64,000 nucleotides of DNA from NCBI GenBank assembly GCA_964653075.1, contig CAZZAX010000006.1, positions 36,843 through 100,842 of the forward strand, read 5' to 3'. Below are positions 28,800-37,485 of this stretch, piece by piece (position 1 is the first letter of the stretch; the number at the start of each line of letters is the position of its first letter). Below the pieces are notes generated by a model. That model did not search any database. It was not told the DNA's origin and was given only the letters and a program-made list of their open reading frames with translations. This DNA is from NIOZ-UU13 sp964653075 (GTDB taxonomy: Bacteria; Planctomycetota; Phycisphaerae; Sedimentisphaerales; Anaerobacaceae). Both the position numbers and the translations under genes were made by a program.

Positions 28800-29699
28800 T
28801 TACTTAATTCCAAATGAAAGTTTCTTCTGTTGTTGATTCCGTAAAAGTTGAATGTTTATCGAAGATTGTGACCTTGCTTTACGAAGAATCTGAAAAGCCT
28901 TTCGCCTGTTAGTTACCGTGCTGCCATTTATGTTCTGAATAACGTCACCATTCTCGAATCCCACGTACCTGGCCATGCTCAAATCTTCCAAACCTGTGAT
29001 ACGTACACCTTTCTCCTGACCTTCTTCCAAATAAGGCGCCACTTCAACCGTTTTTATAATGGCCTCCATCCCCCCCACTCTTGCAAGAAATGCCTTCTTG
29101 TTTATTTCCCGTTCGGTAGGCGAAATAATATCTACAACCTTAGAAGCATCGGATTTTTGGGCAATCACCGATTCGGCACTTTTTTCAACCCTGTCTGAAA
29201 TCCCACCAAATACATACAAATTTAAGACCTCACGTTGTCCCCCATCGAAGAGAACTATTTTATTCCGTTCAATTCTTTCGATCCGTGCGCCCCCGATAAT
29301 ATCTCCGGTCTTATACAGATCCTGTATTTTAGTATTTACGTTTTCAATCACAGCGCAGGCCACTTCCTCATCTCCTGCAACAGTAGCAAGCAGCCGAAGC
29401 TGTGCCTTAAGAACAGAAATCGAATTTTCTTTTGTTTCTTGTTCCGGATTCTCGTTAGCTGAACTCCTTCCTGAAGAGCCAAAGATATTCCGCTCAATGA
29501 TAATATCAGGATTATCTGCCTGTACCGGGTCTTTACTGAGAGCAGTTTTTTCTCCATCCGTTGTGGAAATTGGCTCTAAAATGGCACTTTGCCCCCTATT
29601 ATTACCAAAGATAAAACCGGCTACTATATATCCCAGGATTACCAGCAAGACTATATTCGTAATCAACAATATTCTTGGTATTTCTAAAACGCTTTTCAT
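28800..29699 (-). CDS. gspC: Type II secretion protein GspC with PDZ-like domain (copy 1)
   Basis: A 299-residue inner-membrane protein: helix at about 12-31, linker, HR domain (E-R-N-I-F-G-S-S-G, L-R-L-L-A-T-V-A-G, A-C-A-V-I-E-N) and a C-terminal PDZ-like domain (F-E-N-G-D-V-I-Q-N-I-N-G). GspC connects the inner platform to GspD and helps choose substrates. It leads the gspC-M operon and follows the CPBP protease by about 50 bases. A close paralog lies at 33079-33978. Confidence 0.92.
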   Translation of the reverse strand: MKSVLEIPRILLITNIVLLVILGYIVAGFIFGNNRGQSAILEPISTTDGEKTALSKDPVQADNPDIIIERNIFGSSGRSSANENPEQETKENSISVLKAQLRLLATVAGDEEVACAVIENVNTKIQDLYKTGDIIGGARIERIERNKIVLFDGGQREVLNLYVFGGISDRVEKSAESVIAQKSDASKVVDIISPTEREINKKAFLARVGGMEAIIKTVEVAPYLEEGQEKGVRITGLEDLSMARYVGFENGDVIQNINGSTVTNRRKAFQILRKARSQSSINIQLLRNQQQKKLSFGIK

Positions 29700-29748
29700 A
29701 CTCTATCAATATTGAAAATTCTCTTCACGTTTACTGCTGCCAAATCGC

Positions 29749-30468
29749 CTAAGTTAACACTGCAGCGATTAAGGCATAAAAAACATTGGCTAAACCGTGA
29801 AACAAGACCGGTGCTAACAGCGATTTCGTCTTCACAAGCAACCAACCGAAAATCAATCCCGGTAAAAAAGTAATAATCGGCATTAAACTTCCCAGAATTA
29901 AACAGTGTGATATAGCGAAGACAGTTGCTGATATTATTATACCAATTATTTCCAAAAATGCACGGGTTTTTTGCACGGACATAGTTAATAAAGACAGTAC
30001 ATTGCATTGAAAATACCCCCTAAAGAAAATCTCTTCGGCCACCGCAACATACATGAATTGATAAGCCATCCATGAGAACCAACGCCCTTCCGGGATTATA
30101 GGACTTAATGGAAGCTTAACATTGAGGTGTTTCAGCAACAATATGCCTGTCAAAAGAAGGGGAAATACTATTATACAAGTTACACAGAGCACCCGCAAAA
30201 TCACTCCCGGCCGCCCTATACGCAGACCAATCTCTGCGAAACTTCTCTTCCTTAAACGGGTAGGAACTAAAGCTGCCGTTATTAACAAAAAGGGAGCCAG
30301 GAACCAGTCTCCTCTGATATTTAAATTATCGCTAAAGAACCTTATTAGACAGACCGTAGCAGCCGTAACGCACACCAGCTCAATCAAAAGATGCACACTG
30401 CCAACATCCAATTTGTCTCTGCCTTCTGTCAAGACTTCCTGCCCCACACAAAATAAAGCATCTGGCAA
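29749..30468 (-). CDS. CPBP-family glutamic intramembrane protease (myxosortase-like candidate)
   Basis: A 239-residue polytopic protein of the CPBP/Abi (CAAX-protease-like) family. The catalytic motif AEEIFFRG places E145, E146 and R150 in a membrane helix; F-A-I-S-H-C supplies H188 and L-F-H-G-L-A-N supplies H224 and N228, the full EExxxR...H...HxxxN set. The start is a TTG with GGAGGG five bases upstream. It is flanked by gspC and by a secreted protein with a C-terminal Cys-type sorting signal, so a role in cleaving that signal is inferred by analogy with myxosortases. Family members otherwise process prenylated proteins, bacteriocins or anti-sigma factors. Confidence 0.85.
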   Translation of the reverse strand: MPDALFCVGQEVLTEGRDKLDVGSVHLLIELVCVTAATVCLIRFFSDNLNIRGDWFLAPFLLITAALVPTRLRKRSFAEIGLRIGRPGVILRVLCVTCIIVFPLLLTGILLLKHLNVKLPLSPIIPEGRWFSWMAYQFMYVAVAEEIFFRGYFQCNVLSLLTMSVQKTRAFLEIIGIIISATVFAISHCLILGSLMPIITFLPGLIFGWLLVKTKSLLAPVLFHGLANVFYALIAAVLT

Positions 30469-30491
30469 CGGTACCCTCCACTGCCAGATGC
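30458..30491 (-). promoter_or_regulatory. Perfect 10-bp stem enclosing the ribosome site of the CPBP gene
   Basis: On the transcript GCATCTGGCA pairs perfectly with TGCCAGATGC around a 14-base loop that contains the GGAGGG ribosome site; the TTG start enters the 3' arm. TTTATTTT follows the stem, so it may instead be an intrinsic terminator or attenuator after the upstream secreted-protein gene, with the protease starting further downstream. Confidence 0.55.
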
Positions 30492-30530
30492 AAAGTCTTT
30501 CATATTATACTATAAATGTTGTCTCTTACG

Positions 30531-32705
30531 CTATATTATCTTTCGATTGCGCGAATCCTTTAGCTTAATTATTAACAAGACAGAAATATAGAAGATATAA
30601 GGCATCATGTATTCTATCACGTTACCATGACCGTAGGTAGATACGGCACAACCACCGCCTCCGCCTCCGCCCCCACCTACAACAGCAGCAGCAGTAGTGC
30701 CTCCGAGCAAAATGAACGGCGTAAAGTGCCTCGTCTGGAAATGCACAATATGCACAGTTTCTTTTTCTATGTACCCAAGAATTTTTATCCCATCCTGTCT
30801 AAGCTCATCCATAACCGGATCATACCAATATACTTCAGCCGGCGCACTTGAGGGTGAATATGCAATTGCAATATTAATCGGTTTATTCTTAAGAAGATAA
30901 TGAATCCCACTCGGACCGAACTCGAAATAACCCTTGCACTCCTTTGCCGTATATCTGTGTATATTCGTATTCCTTATTCTCGAAGCGGTGATTTTCAAAT
31001 CACAGTCAAATGGAAATGCCGAAGGAGGTATTCTAAGGTTGATTTCACCCGGACTATCCAGTTTGCCTAAATAATCATCCCCCCAGTTGGCTCCGGTAAG
31101 GTGTTCAACATCTTTTTCCAAAACGGGATTCGGATCTATAAAAGTGCTGCCGGCGTAATAGATATCTTTCTGCGCATTCCTGCCGTCAGTCCATACAAGG
31201 TATGGAAAACCAAGTGTGCATACTCCAATTGCCGGCTCGCCCTGGGATGAATTTGTACCTCCATCACCCACGAAAATATTTGTTCCGAGACTGGAGCTCA
31301 GCTCAGCAAAGTAAAGGTCCGTATCATCCGGATTCGTAGTGTTTACGTTCCGCCAATCCTGCCAGCAGGCATAGACCTTCAAATCAATACCCGTGCTGCC
31401 AGTTACGAAAATCGCCGGCTCTAATTGGTTGGTGCCAGGTTCATCGATAATACTACTGCCGGTTAAAGGACAATCGGACAAACCGTTCGATGTCGCATAG
31501 TATATGTCATTGTCGCCGGGTGTATCGTCAATCCACAATAAGTGTAGAATTGACCCTGTTGATTCGGCGGCAATAACCGGGCTCGTCTGATTGTACGAAT
31601 CGCCCACAACAATCACTTCCGACCATGAATTATTCGAGGCCGCCCCGTAAATATCTGTGCCATTTGTTGCTAAGTCTCTACTATCCGTCCATACCACGTA
31701 AACCGTATTGGCAGAATCAACCGCAATAGCCGGCTCTACCTGATCGGAAGTAGAAGTATTGGAAGTTATTAGTTGCGACGCCGTTGGTGTTGCAAAACCA
31801 TCACTCGATATCGCTATATATATATCCTCATTGCCTCCATCGTCGTCCTGCCAGACAATATGTGCTTGATTTGGAGATTGACCATCAATAGCTATTGCAG
31901 GATTAATCTGATTGGAAACTGGATTCGTAGGATCAATTTCAGGCTCATTAACCATTACCTCGGTGGACCAGTTTGTTCCATCATAGATTGACAAATATAT
32001 GTCCCAGTTCCCGTTTCCAAAGTCCTGCCATACGACATATAACTTGCCACTACCATCAAGAGCAATAGCAGGATTACATTGGTCACTGGCATTATTGGTC
32101 AGTTTAACGGCACTTTCGAAATTTGCCGCCCCATCTGGAAGCTTGTTAACATAAATATCTCTGCTGCCTTCCGGTCCGGCCTGCCAGACTACCCATGTAG
32201 TACCACTGCTGTCACATACCGTTACAGGTCTACTACTATCGATATTCCCAAGATCAGAATTGACCTTATGGTTCTGCCCGAATGAAATCATCTCGGTTAT
32301 TATATAATAAGTCTTTGTCTGTAACATATTTCCGGCATAATCGTATGCTGTAATGGTAACTGTTACTTTTTGTTCGTAATCAAACATCTCATAAGACTGA
32401 TAAACGATTGTATAACTTCGTTTATTATGACCCACTGCTTGGCAATTACCATTCGGGGACGTACCATCTTTGAACACAATTTTACCATTGACTTTAACTT
32501 CTATAGAATCGGCATCGACACCTGAGTCATCATCAGTAATATCGAAGCTTATCAGACTGTTCACAGGTACCTGATCTGAACCGTGAGCAGGCGAAAAGTT
32601 CGTAACAAATGACGCCAGATCACCGGATAACGCCTGTGCATAAGAGCTGCCGTTAATAACAAAAAGGCCGATTAAAATAAGTGATAAAATGATGTGACGT
32701 TTCAT
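30531..32705 (-). CDS. Large secreted repeat protein with C-terminal Gly-run/Cys/TM/basic sorting signal
   Basis: A 724-residue protein. A signal peptide (M-K-R-H start, hydrophobic core, Y-A-Q-A) is followed by an Ig-like domain with the S-P-A-H-G-S-D-Q-V-P-V word. Then come about seven beta-propeller-like repeats with V-V-W-Q/T-D ... D-I-Y, a choice-of-anchor-U-like beta domain (V-Y-W-Y-D-P), and a tail of nine Gly, Cys686, a hydrophobic helix and S-R-N-R-K-I-I. GGAGGG seven bases before ATG 32705 selects that start over one 15 bases upstream. The tail has the tripartite form of Cys-containing sorting signals, and the CPBP protease gene is the next gene. A T2SS-exported, surface-anchored protein is inferred; its ligand is unknown. 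Confidence 0.8.
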   Translation of the reverse strand: MKRHIILSLILIGLFVINGSSYAQALSGDLASFVTNFSPAHGSDQVPVNSLISFDITDDDSGVDADSIEVKVNGKIVFKDGTSPNGNCQAVGHNKRSYTIVYQSYEMFDYEQKVTVTITAYDYAGNMLQTKTYYIITEMISFGQNHKVNSDLGNIDSSRPVTVCDSSGTTWVVWQAGPEGSRDIYVNKLPDGAANFESAVKLTNNASDQCNPAIALDGSGKLYVVWQDFGNGNWDIYLSIYDGTNWSTEVMVNEPEIDPTNPVSNQINPAIAIDGQSPNQAHIVWQDDDGGNEDIYIAISSDGFATPTASQLITSNTSTSDQVEPAIAVDSANTVYVVWTDSRDLATNGTDIYGAASNNSWSEVIVVGDSYNQTSPVIAAESTGSILHLLWIDDTPGDNDIYYATSNGLSDCPLTGSSIIDEPGTNQLEPAIFVTGSTGIDLKVYACWQDWRNVNTTNPDDTDLYFAELSSSLGTNIFVGDGGTNSSQGEPAIGVCTLGFPYLVWTDGRNAQKDIYYAGSTFIDPNPVLEKDVEHLTGANWGDDYLGKLDSPGEINLRIPPSAFPFDCDLKITASRIRNTNIHRYTAKECKGYFEFGPSGIHYLLKNKPINIAIAYSPSSAPAEVYWYDPVMDELRQDGIKILGYIEKETVHIVHFQTRHFTPFILLGGTTAAAVVGGGGGGGGGCAVSTYGHGNVIEYMMPYIFYISVLLIIKLKDSRNRKII

Positions 32706-33078
32706 AACATTACCCTCCATTTAAGTTAAAAACTATACGAGGTTCTCCCCTCTTTTTCTCATGAGCACCCTGCTCACAACGAATTGTACAAACTCAATTA
32801 AGCTTATTTCCCAAAAAAAGCCCACTATGATTGAGATTATTCACAAAAAAAAACGTCGGTAGGAGTACTAATCTTAGCAGTGAATCTACAACCATTCAAA
32901 TTTATCATTGTTCAAAATTATAACTTTCACAAATAATATTTGTCAATAAAAACTTCTACCTTTTCTATTTTATCTTGCTCATATTTGGCTGAGATTTTAA
33001 GGTTTTCTAATTGCTAAAATAAGACATTCAGGCTCATAAATGCCCTTTTTCCGTAGTAAACTGCAGATTATATCTTCA
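32706..33078. other. A+T-rich gap upstream of the secreted-protein gene
   Basis: No coding frame was found. Homopolymer A runs occur near 32850, and the gap probably contains a promoter for the minus-strand block, but I could not assign boxes. Confidence 0.4.
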
Positions 33079-33978
33079 CTACTTTATCTCGAACGAAAGG
33101 TCCATTTCGTGCTGATTTCGCAAAAGTTGAAAGTTTAACGAAGATTGCGACCGGGCCTTCTTGAGAACCTGAAAAGCCTTTTGCTTATCAGTTAACATCT
33201 GCCCATTTATAGTCTGAATAACATCGCCATTCTCAAATCCGAAATATCCGGCCATACTCAAATCATCCAATCCTGTAATGCATAATCCCTTTTCTTCTCC
33301 ATTTACAATGTAAGGGGCTACTTCCGTTTTTTCTAAAAATACTTCCATACCCCGAACTTGCCTGACACAGGCCTTCTTACTTATTTCTCGCTCAGTGGGC
33401 GAAATAACATTTACAAACTCTGCGGTCTTTTGTTTTTGGGCTATAACGGGTTCTTCGTTCTTCTCAACAGGGCCTAAAACTTCACATGTTATATGCAAGT
33501 TTAATACCTCACGTTTATTTCCATATAAAAGGATTATTTTGTTTCGGTCAATGCTTTCAATCAGTACTCCATCAATAATATCTCCGGCCTTATAAATATC
33601 CTGCACCTTGGATTTCAAATTTTCAATCACGGCACAAGCCACTTCATCATCTCCTGCAATTGTAGCAAGCAATCGAAGTTGCGCTCTAATAACATGAGCC
33701 GGAGCGTCGGTGTTTTCTCGTTGCAGATTCTCTCTGGCCGGACTCAATCCTGAAGAGCCGAAAATATTTCGCTCCATAATAATCTTATAATTGACCGGCG
33801 GCGTTGAATTCTTATAAAGAATAATGTTCTCTTTTTCTTTCATGGGAATTGGATAGGCAAAGGTATTCATTCCAGCATAGTCACCAGGGACAAAACCAGC
33901 TATGATATACACCATAATTGAAATCAAGACCGCATTTATAAGCCAACACAATTTGCGCACTTCTAAAACACATTTCAT
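33079..33978 (-). CDS. gspC: Second GspC-like protein (copy 2)
   Basis: Also 299 residues and collinear with the GspC at 28800: E-R-N-I-F-G-S-S-G, L-R-L-L-A-T-I-A-G-D-D-E-V-A-C-A-V-I-E-N, I-S-P-T-E-R-E-I and the PDZ word F-G-F-E-N-G-D-V-I-Q-T-I-N-G are shared. The N-terminal helix and linker are the most divergent parts, and a Cys replaces residues in the domain junction (K-K-A-C-V-R-Q-V). The frame is intact. It lies apart from the main operon, beyond the secreted-protein gene, and is followed upstream by a CPBP relic, so the pair is a duplication. It may give substrate choice or may be on the way to decay. Confidence 0.88.
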   Translation of the reverse strand: MKCVLEVRKLCWLINAVLISIMVYIIAGFVPGDYAGMNTFAYPIPMKEKENIILYKNSTPPVNYKIIMERNIFGSSGLSPARENLQRENTDAPAHVIRAQLRLLATIAGDDEVACAVIENLKSKVQDIYKAGDIIDGVLIESIDRNKIILLYGNKREVLNLHITCEVLGPVEKNEEPVIAQKQKTAEFVNVISPTEREISKKACVRQVRGMEVFLEKTEVAPYIVNGEEKGLCITGLDDLSMAGYFGFENGDVIQTINGQMLTDKQKAFQVLKKARSQSSLNFQLLRNQHEMDLSFEIK

Positions 33979-33984
33979 TCTTCA

Positions 33985-34200
33985 TCAACCTCAAAATTCC
34001 GCTGCACGCCTTTAAAATCCAATTGCAGCGGCTGCAACTGTCTTGATAAGGCTTGAATAAATTTTGCTGAACCACCAAACAAGAACCACACTAAAAAAAA
34101 TTTGTTCTTAACAGGCAGTCCGGAAAATCCAACGGAAAATGTAATAATCGGGGTGACACTCCCGAAAATATTTTGTGTGATAAAACGAATCCATTTGTTT
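33985..34200 (-). pseudogene. Relic of the C-terminal part of a second CPBP protease
   Basis: One minus-strand frame reads V-T-P-I-I-T-F-S-V-G-F-S-G-L-P-V-K-N-K-F-F-L-V, matching L-M-P-I-I-T-F-L-P-G-L-I-F-G-W-L-L-V-K-T-K-S-L-L-A of the intact protease at 29749-30468; similarity continues through G-G-S-A-K-F-I-Q-A-L against H-G-L-A-N-V-F-Y-A-L. The catalytic His and Asn are lost, and the part holding the Glu-Glu motif is absent. It sits immediately upstream of the second gspC, as the intact one does before the first. Confidence 0.72.
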
Positions 34201-34434
34201 ATATTAGATAGAACTCCTTATTTAAACCAAGAAAAGAGCCATCTTATCGGACTATACAAAAAAAACAATAGTTTTTTGAGAATTTTTTACATGCATGTAA
34301 TTAAACAGAATCGCTTTTTATATCATCCTGGCATAAACTCTCCTTTTCTCCTCTACCGTAGGGTCTATTCCATTTATTAATGATAGAACACGAACTGATA
34401 GCAAATCGTATAACACTATAGGGAGTGGTTCTAC

Positions 34435-34476
34435 GCGGGCCGAGTTACCACATCTCCATCTCCTCTCTCGGCCCGC
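34435..34476. repeat. Perfect 10-bp inverted repeat (hairpin)
   Basis: GCGGGCCGAG and CTCGGCCCGC flank a 22-base pyrimidine-rich loop; TCTTTAAG follows on the plus strand. No gene lies at 34201-34772 otherwise. It could terminate transcripts from either side or be a structured leader. Confidence 0.45.
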
Positions 34477-34772
34477 TCTTTAAGTAAACACCCCAATCTT
34501 TCACATTCAACGATACTGATAGTTTATTTTCCGTAAGAAAATTAAATCCCGCCCACCGTCCGATGTGTACAGTCCATTAAAATTCTGCACTCGTCTTTAG
34601 GATTATAATTTTATCCACTGCCTGCTCTTGCACTGTGGACAGAAATGTCTTGGAATTGCCGGTAGCTGCTACCAATTCGTTTGTCCGATTTTAATCGGTC
34701 ACTTCCACTGTGAATGCAACGTAGATCCGGATAAGCTCGTACAATGTTTCGGAACTACTTCGTCAGGTAGAA

Positions 34773-36221
34773 TTATTCCAATGTAACTACCACATAGATA
34801 TAATCTATCAACGTTTTACTGTTAACAACGTTGTTATTATTCTTAACTTCTAACTGGAGTAAATTTATCTTTTCGTTGGTATCAACCAGGCTTGTTATAT
34901 CCCATGAGTCAACAGCCTCATTGGATTCGCCTATATGCACCGGCGCCTTTATTGAAGCCCAAACAACCCGCCTAAATGGCCAGCCTCTGCCAATAGACCA
35001 TTCTAATTTTCCCCGGGCAAATCGCTCTTCCTCGAAGTGTTCGATAAAAACTACGACCGACCTTATTAGAGTATTTGGCGGGATATCTAATATATCTGGA
35101 AAATCTTCTGAAAAATTATAAGATGTAAATGAACCAAAGCTGGTTTCCAACCGGTTATTATCACTGGATTGGACAAGGTTGACTTTGTCGTCTGCTAATA
35201 ATGTTTTTCTGCTTCTTTGATTATAACCATTCAATACCTCCAATTTGGTTATCTTGAATGGAGTCGGCTTTACGATGATAGTAAACGATTGGGTAGCTAC
35301 TGCCGGGATGCTGTTACTATCGGTGACCTTCACCACTACTACCTCATTAGTCCCTCCCTTGTCACTCGCTGGCTGCCACAGTATCAATCCCGTTATGGGA
35401 TTTATGGTCATATCGGCAGGTCCGTTGGATAAAGAGTATGCCAGGGTGTCTCCCACGTCCGGGTCGATGGCGTTAACATCATAGCTGTATAATAAATCGG
35501 CTGTAGCCGTAGCAACAGGCACCGAAGTAATAATCGGGGACCCGGCCGAATAAGAGTCTGCCGTGGTTAAATGATTCCCGGCGACATTATCGGCGACAGG
35601 CTCTACCCTGAGTCTCATTATACTTCCTGAACTGTCCCAGTCCTGTGGATTTTGCATATGGACGTGTAAGCCGATTTGATAAATCTTATCCGCTGACACC
35701 GAAGTTTTCGCAATCATCGCCTTTTCTGAATCTGCAAAACCCAAAATAACCGGCTCATAGCTACAGAGCTGACCTTTGTCCGTTGGTCCTATCACAGCAC
35801 CGGCCACAAGCTTTTGCTTCATATCCGGTTCGCTTTGTCCGTTGACCGAAACCAGAGTCAACTTCAGGGCAAATGTCTCATAACCGCGTATGTCGGCTCC
35901 CACTAAGCTGCCTTCTCCACCTTCGCCGCTGGAGACTATGTCCAGAGAACGACAATCCGGACTATTGCTCGGAAAATAGATATCGAATTCCACGCCCGGA
36001 CCGGGCACAATCCTTTTGTCTTTCACATGGGCACCCCCGCTATAGGCAATGTGCCAGTCCAGCATAAGCAGTTGTTGCTCCGTTAATGTCAAAATACTGC
36101 CGGGTGGAAACTCAACTGGCTCAACCTCTTCAACCGGCTCCTTTGAATTCGTGATACAACACGCTCCGACAAGACAAAAAGCCAGCACGCACATTAAAAA
36201 TATTTTATTTATCAATGACAA
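34773..36221 (-). CDS. Putative lipoprotein with cadherin/Ig-like domain
   Basis: A 482-residue exported protein. The N-terminus has a hydrophobic stretch and a lipobox-like L-V-G-A-C (Cys21), so anchoring to a membrane is likely. The middle (about 235-320) is a putative-Ig/cadherin-like module: Y-S-Y-D-V-N-A-I-D-P-D-V-G-D-T-L-A-Y-S-L, with I-N-P-I-T-G-L-I-L-W-Q-P. The C-terminal third is a DNRLETSFGSF / DNRLI-type beta domain of unknown fold. There is no sorting signal. I do not recognise a specific family; adhesion or carbohydrate binding is plausible for such domains. Confidence 0.7.
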   Translation of the reverse strand: MSLINKIFLMCVLAFCLVGACCITNSKEPVEEVEPVEFPPGSILTLTEQQLLMLDWHIAYSGGAHVKDKRIVPGPGVEFDIYFPSNSPDCRSLDIVSSGEGGEGSLVGADIRGYETFALKLTLVSVNGQSEPDMKQKLVAGAVIGPTDKGQLCSYEPVILGFADSEKAMIAKTSVSADKIYQIGLHVHMQNPQDWDSSGSIMRLRVEPVADNVAGNHLTTADSYSAGSPIITSVPVATATADLLYSYDVNAIDPDVGDTLAYSLSNGPADMTINPITGLILWQPASDKGGTNEVVVVKVTDSNSIPAVATQSFTIIVKPTPFKITKLEVLNGYNQRSRKTLLADDKVNLVQSSDNNRLETSFGSFTSYNFSEDFPDILDIPPNTLIRSVVVFIEHFEEERFARGKLEWSIGRGWPFRRVVWASIKAPVHIGESNEAVDSWDITSLVDTNEKINLLQLEVKNNNNVVNSKTLIDYIYVVVTLE

Positions 36222-36300
36222 TCTTCCAACTTCCGATTTCTATAATCCGGTGTTGTCCCGATAATCCCGCTTTTTCAGCTCATTACAAAAGTCAGATAAC

Positions 36301-36561
36301 TCATCCTTCTCTTCCTGACACTTTACGAAGGGCCTTGAGAAACTTTTTTGGGACCTGATACCCCAAACTCCGTGCCCTATCAATATCCTCCCATACTTTA
36401 TCGTATTCTCCTTTGTTGTAGAATGAATTTGCACGGTCGTAGTATGCGGCAGCTAATCTTGGATTTGTCTCAACGGCCTTGGTAAAAGGCGTTTCTTGAG
36501 CTGCTTTTAATACTGTTTTTTGAGACCCTTCCCCGATATGATACTTCTCCTCGCGATTCAT
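36301..36561 (-). CDS. Small TPR-like protein, possibly a fragment
   Basis: An 86-residue product with one clear TPR unit (N-P-R-L-A-A-A-Y-Y-D-R-A-N-S-F-Y-N-K-G-E-Y-D-K, given in part) followed by a K-A-L-R-K tail often seen at the end of longer TPR proteins. GGAG lies about eight bases before the ATG. A single TPR seldom folds alone, so it may be the remaining end of a larger gene. Confidence 0.5.
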   Translation of the reverse strand: MNREEKYHIGEGSQKTVLKAAQETPFTKAVETNPRLAAAYYDRANSFYNKGEYDKVWEDIDRARSLGYQVPKKFLKALRKVSGREG

Positions 36562-37485
36562 AATTTATCTCCTTCAATAAGAAAATAAACATGCTTTTCA
36601 TAACTATTCATCGGCGTGTTCAGGCAGTCACTTAATCAGAACATGGGGCCTAAAACACCCATGAACTTTGGTTTACTCCCCTTTTTCAGCGTCTCAACCG
36701 GCCCACAGACTCCCACAGAAGCCGCCAGATAGCACCTCAGAGACCCAACTAAACAACGAACCTGTCTTATCAAGATCCTCTCTAAACCGTTTTTAGTGAG
36801 GGATTTGGCATTACAGACGATTCCGGCGTTCAGACTGCCCTTTTGACCTTACTGCCCGCTTCTGTGCATTGATGGCGAAAAAGGAAATAAAGGTAACAGA
36901 AAAGCCTTGGGGCAAGAAAAATGGCGAGCGTTCCTCCACAACCGCTCGCCATATAACTTACAGGGCCTTCGTTTGCAAATATATTATCGTCAAGAAACAA
37001 CACTTCCTTAATTCGAGGTCATAAAAAAAACAATATTTCGGCACAAATCATCACCCTTATGGTATTCATTCTTAACATAGAGCCTCTCAAGGTAGTTCTA
37101 AATCGGGGTGAAGACGAGAACAAATCCTTTTTTCGGGAATATTCTCTGTTCCTGCAGAACAATTGGCATTTACATTATTTTTTTGACTTTCGCCGTTATT
37201 GGAATATAGTATCATTCGTTGAAGGGGCAGCGCCGAGCGAACTTCTCTTTGTTCCCAAGCGGGCTTCCTCAGGTAAAGGCGATTGCTTTTATTACAGCTA
37301 ATGTGGGAAATCACAAGGTTCTTATTGGAACAAGGAGATTAAAAGCAAGGTAAATGAAGAGTTTTATTATAGTTTGCAGGTGATACATCCGGTGGTTGTG
37401 TAATTGATAAATTTGTTATAAAAGGAAACCGCTCCAGGTAAATTCAACAATACATATTAGCTGTCTTTGGAAAGGATTAATTTCA
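36562..37485. other. Long intergenic stretch with one strong hairpin
   Basis: Between the TPR-like gene (minus) and the heparinase-like gene (plus) I see no supported gene. ATGGCGAGCG (36921-36930) and CGCTCGCCAT (36943-36952) form a perfect 10-bp stem with a 12-base loop and no T-run. Promoters for both divergent genes are expected here. Confidence 0.5.

Noticed and set aside
37059..37314. Short overlapping frames on both strands
   Set aside because: No ribosome site, no domain, and random-looking composition in an intergenic region.
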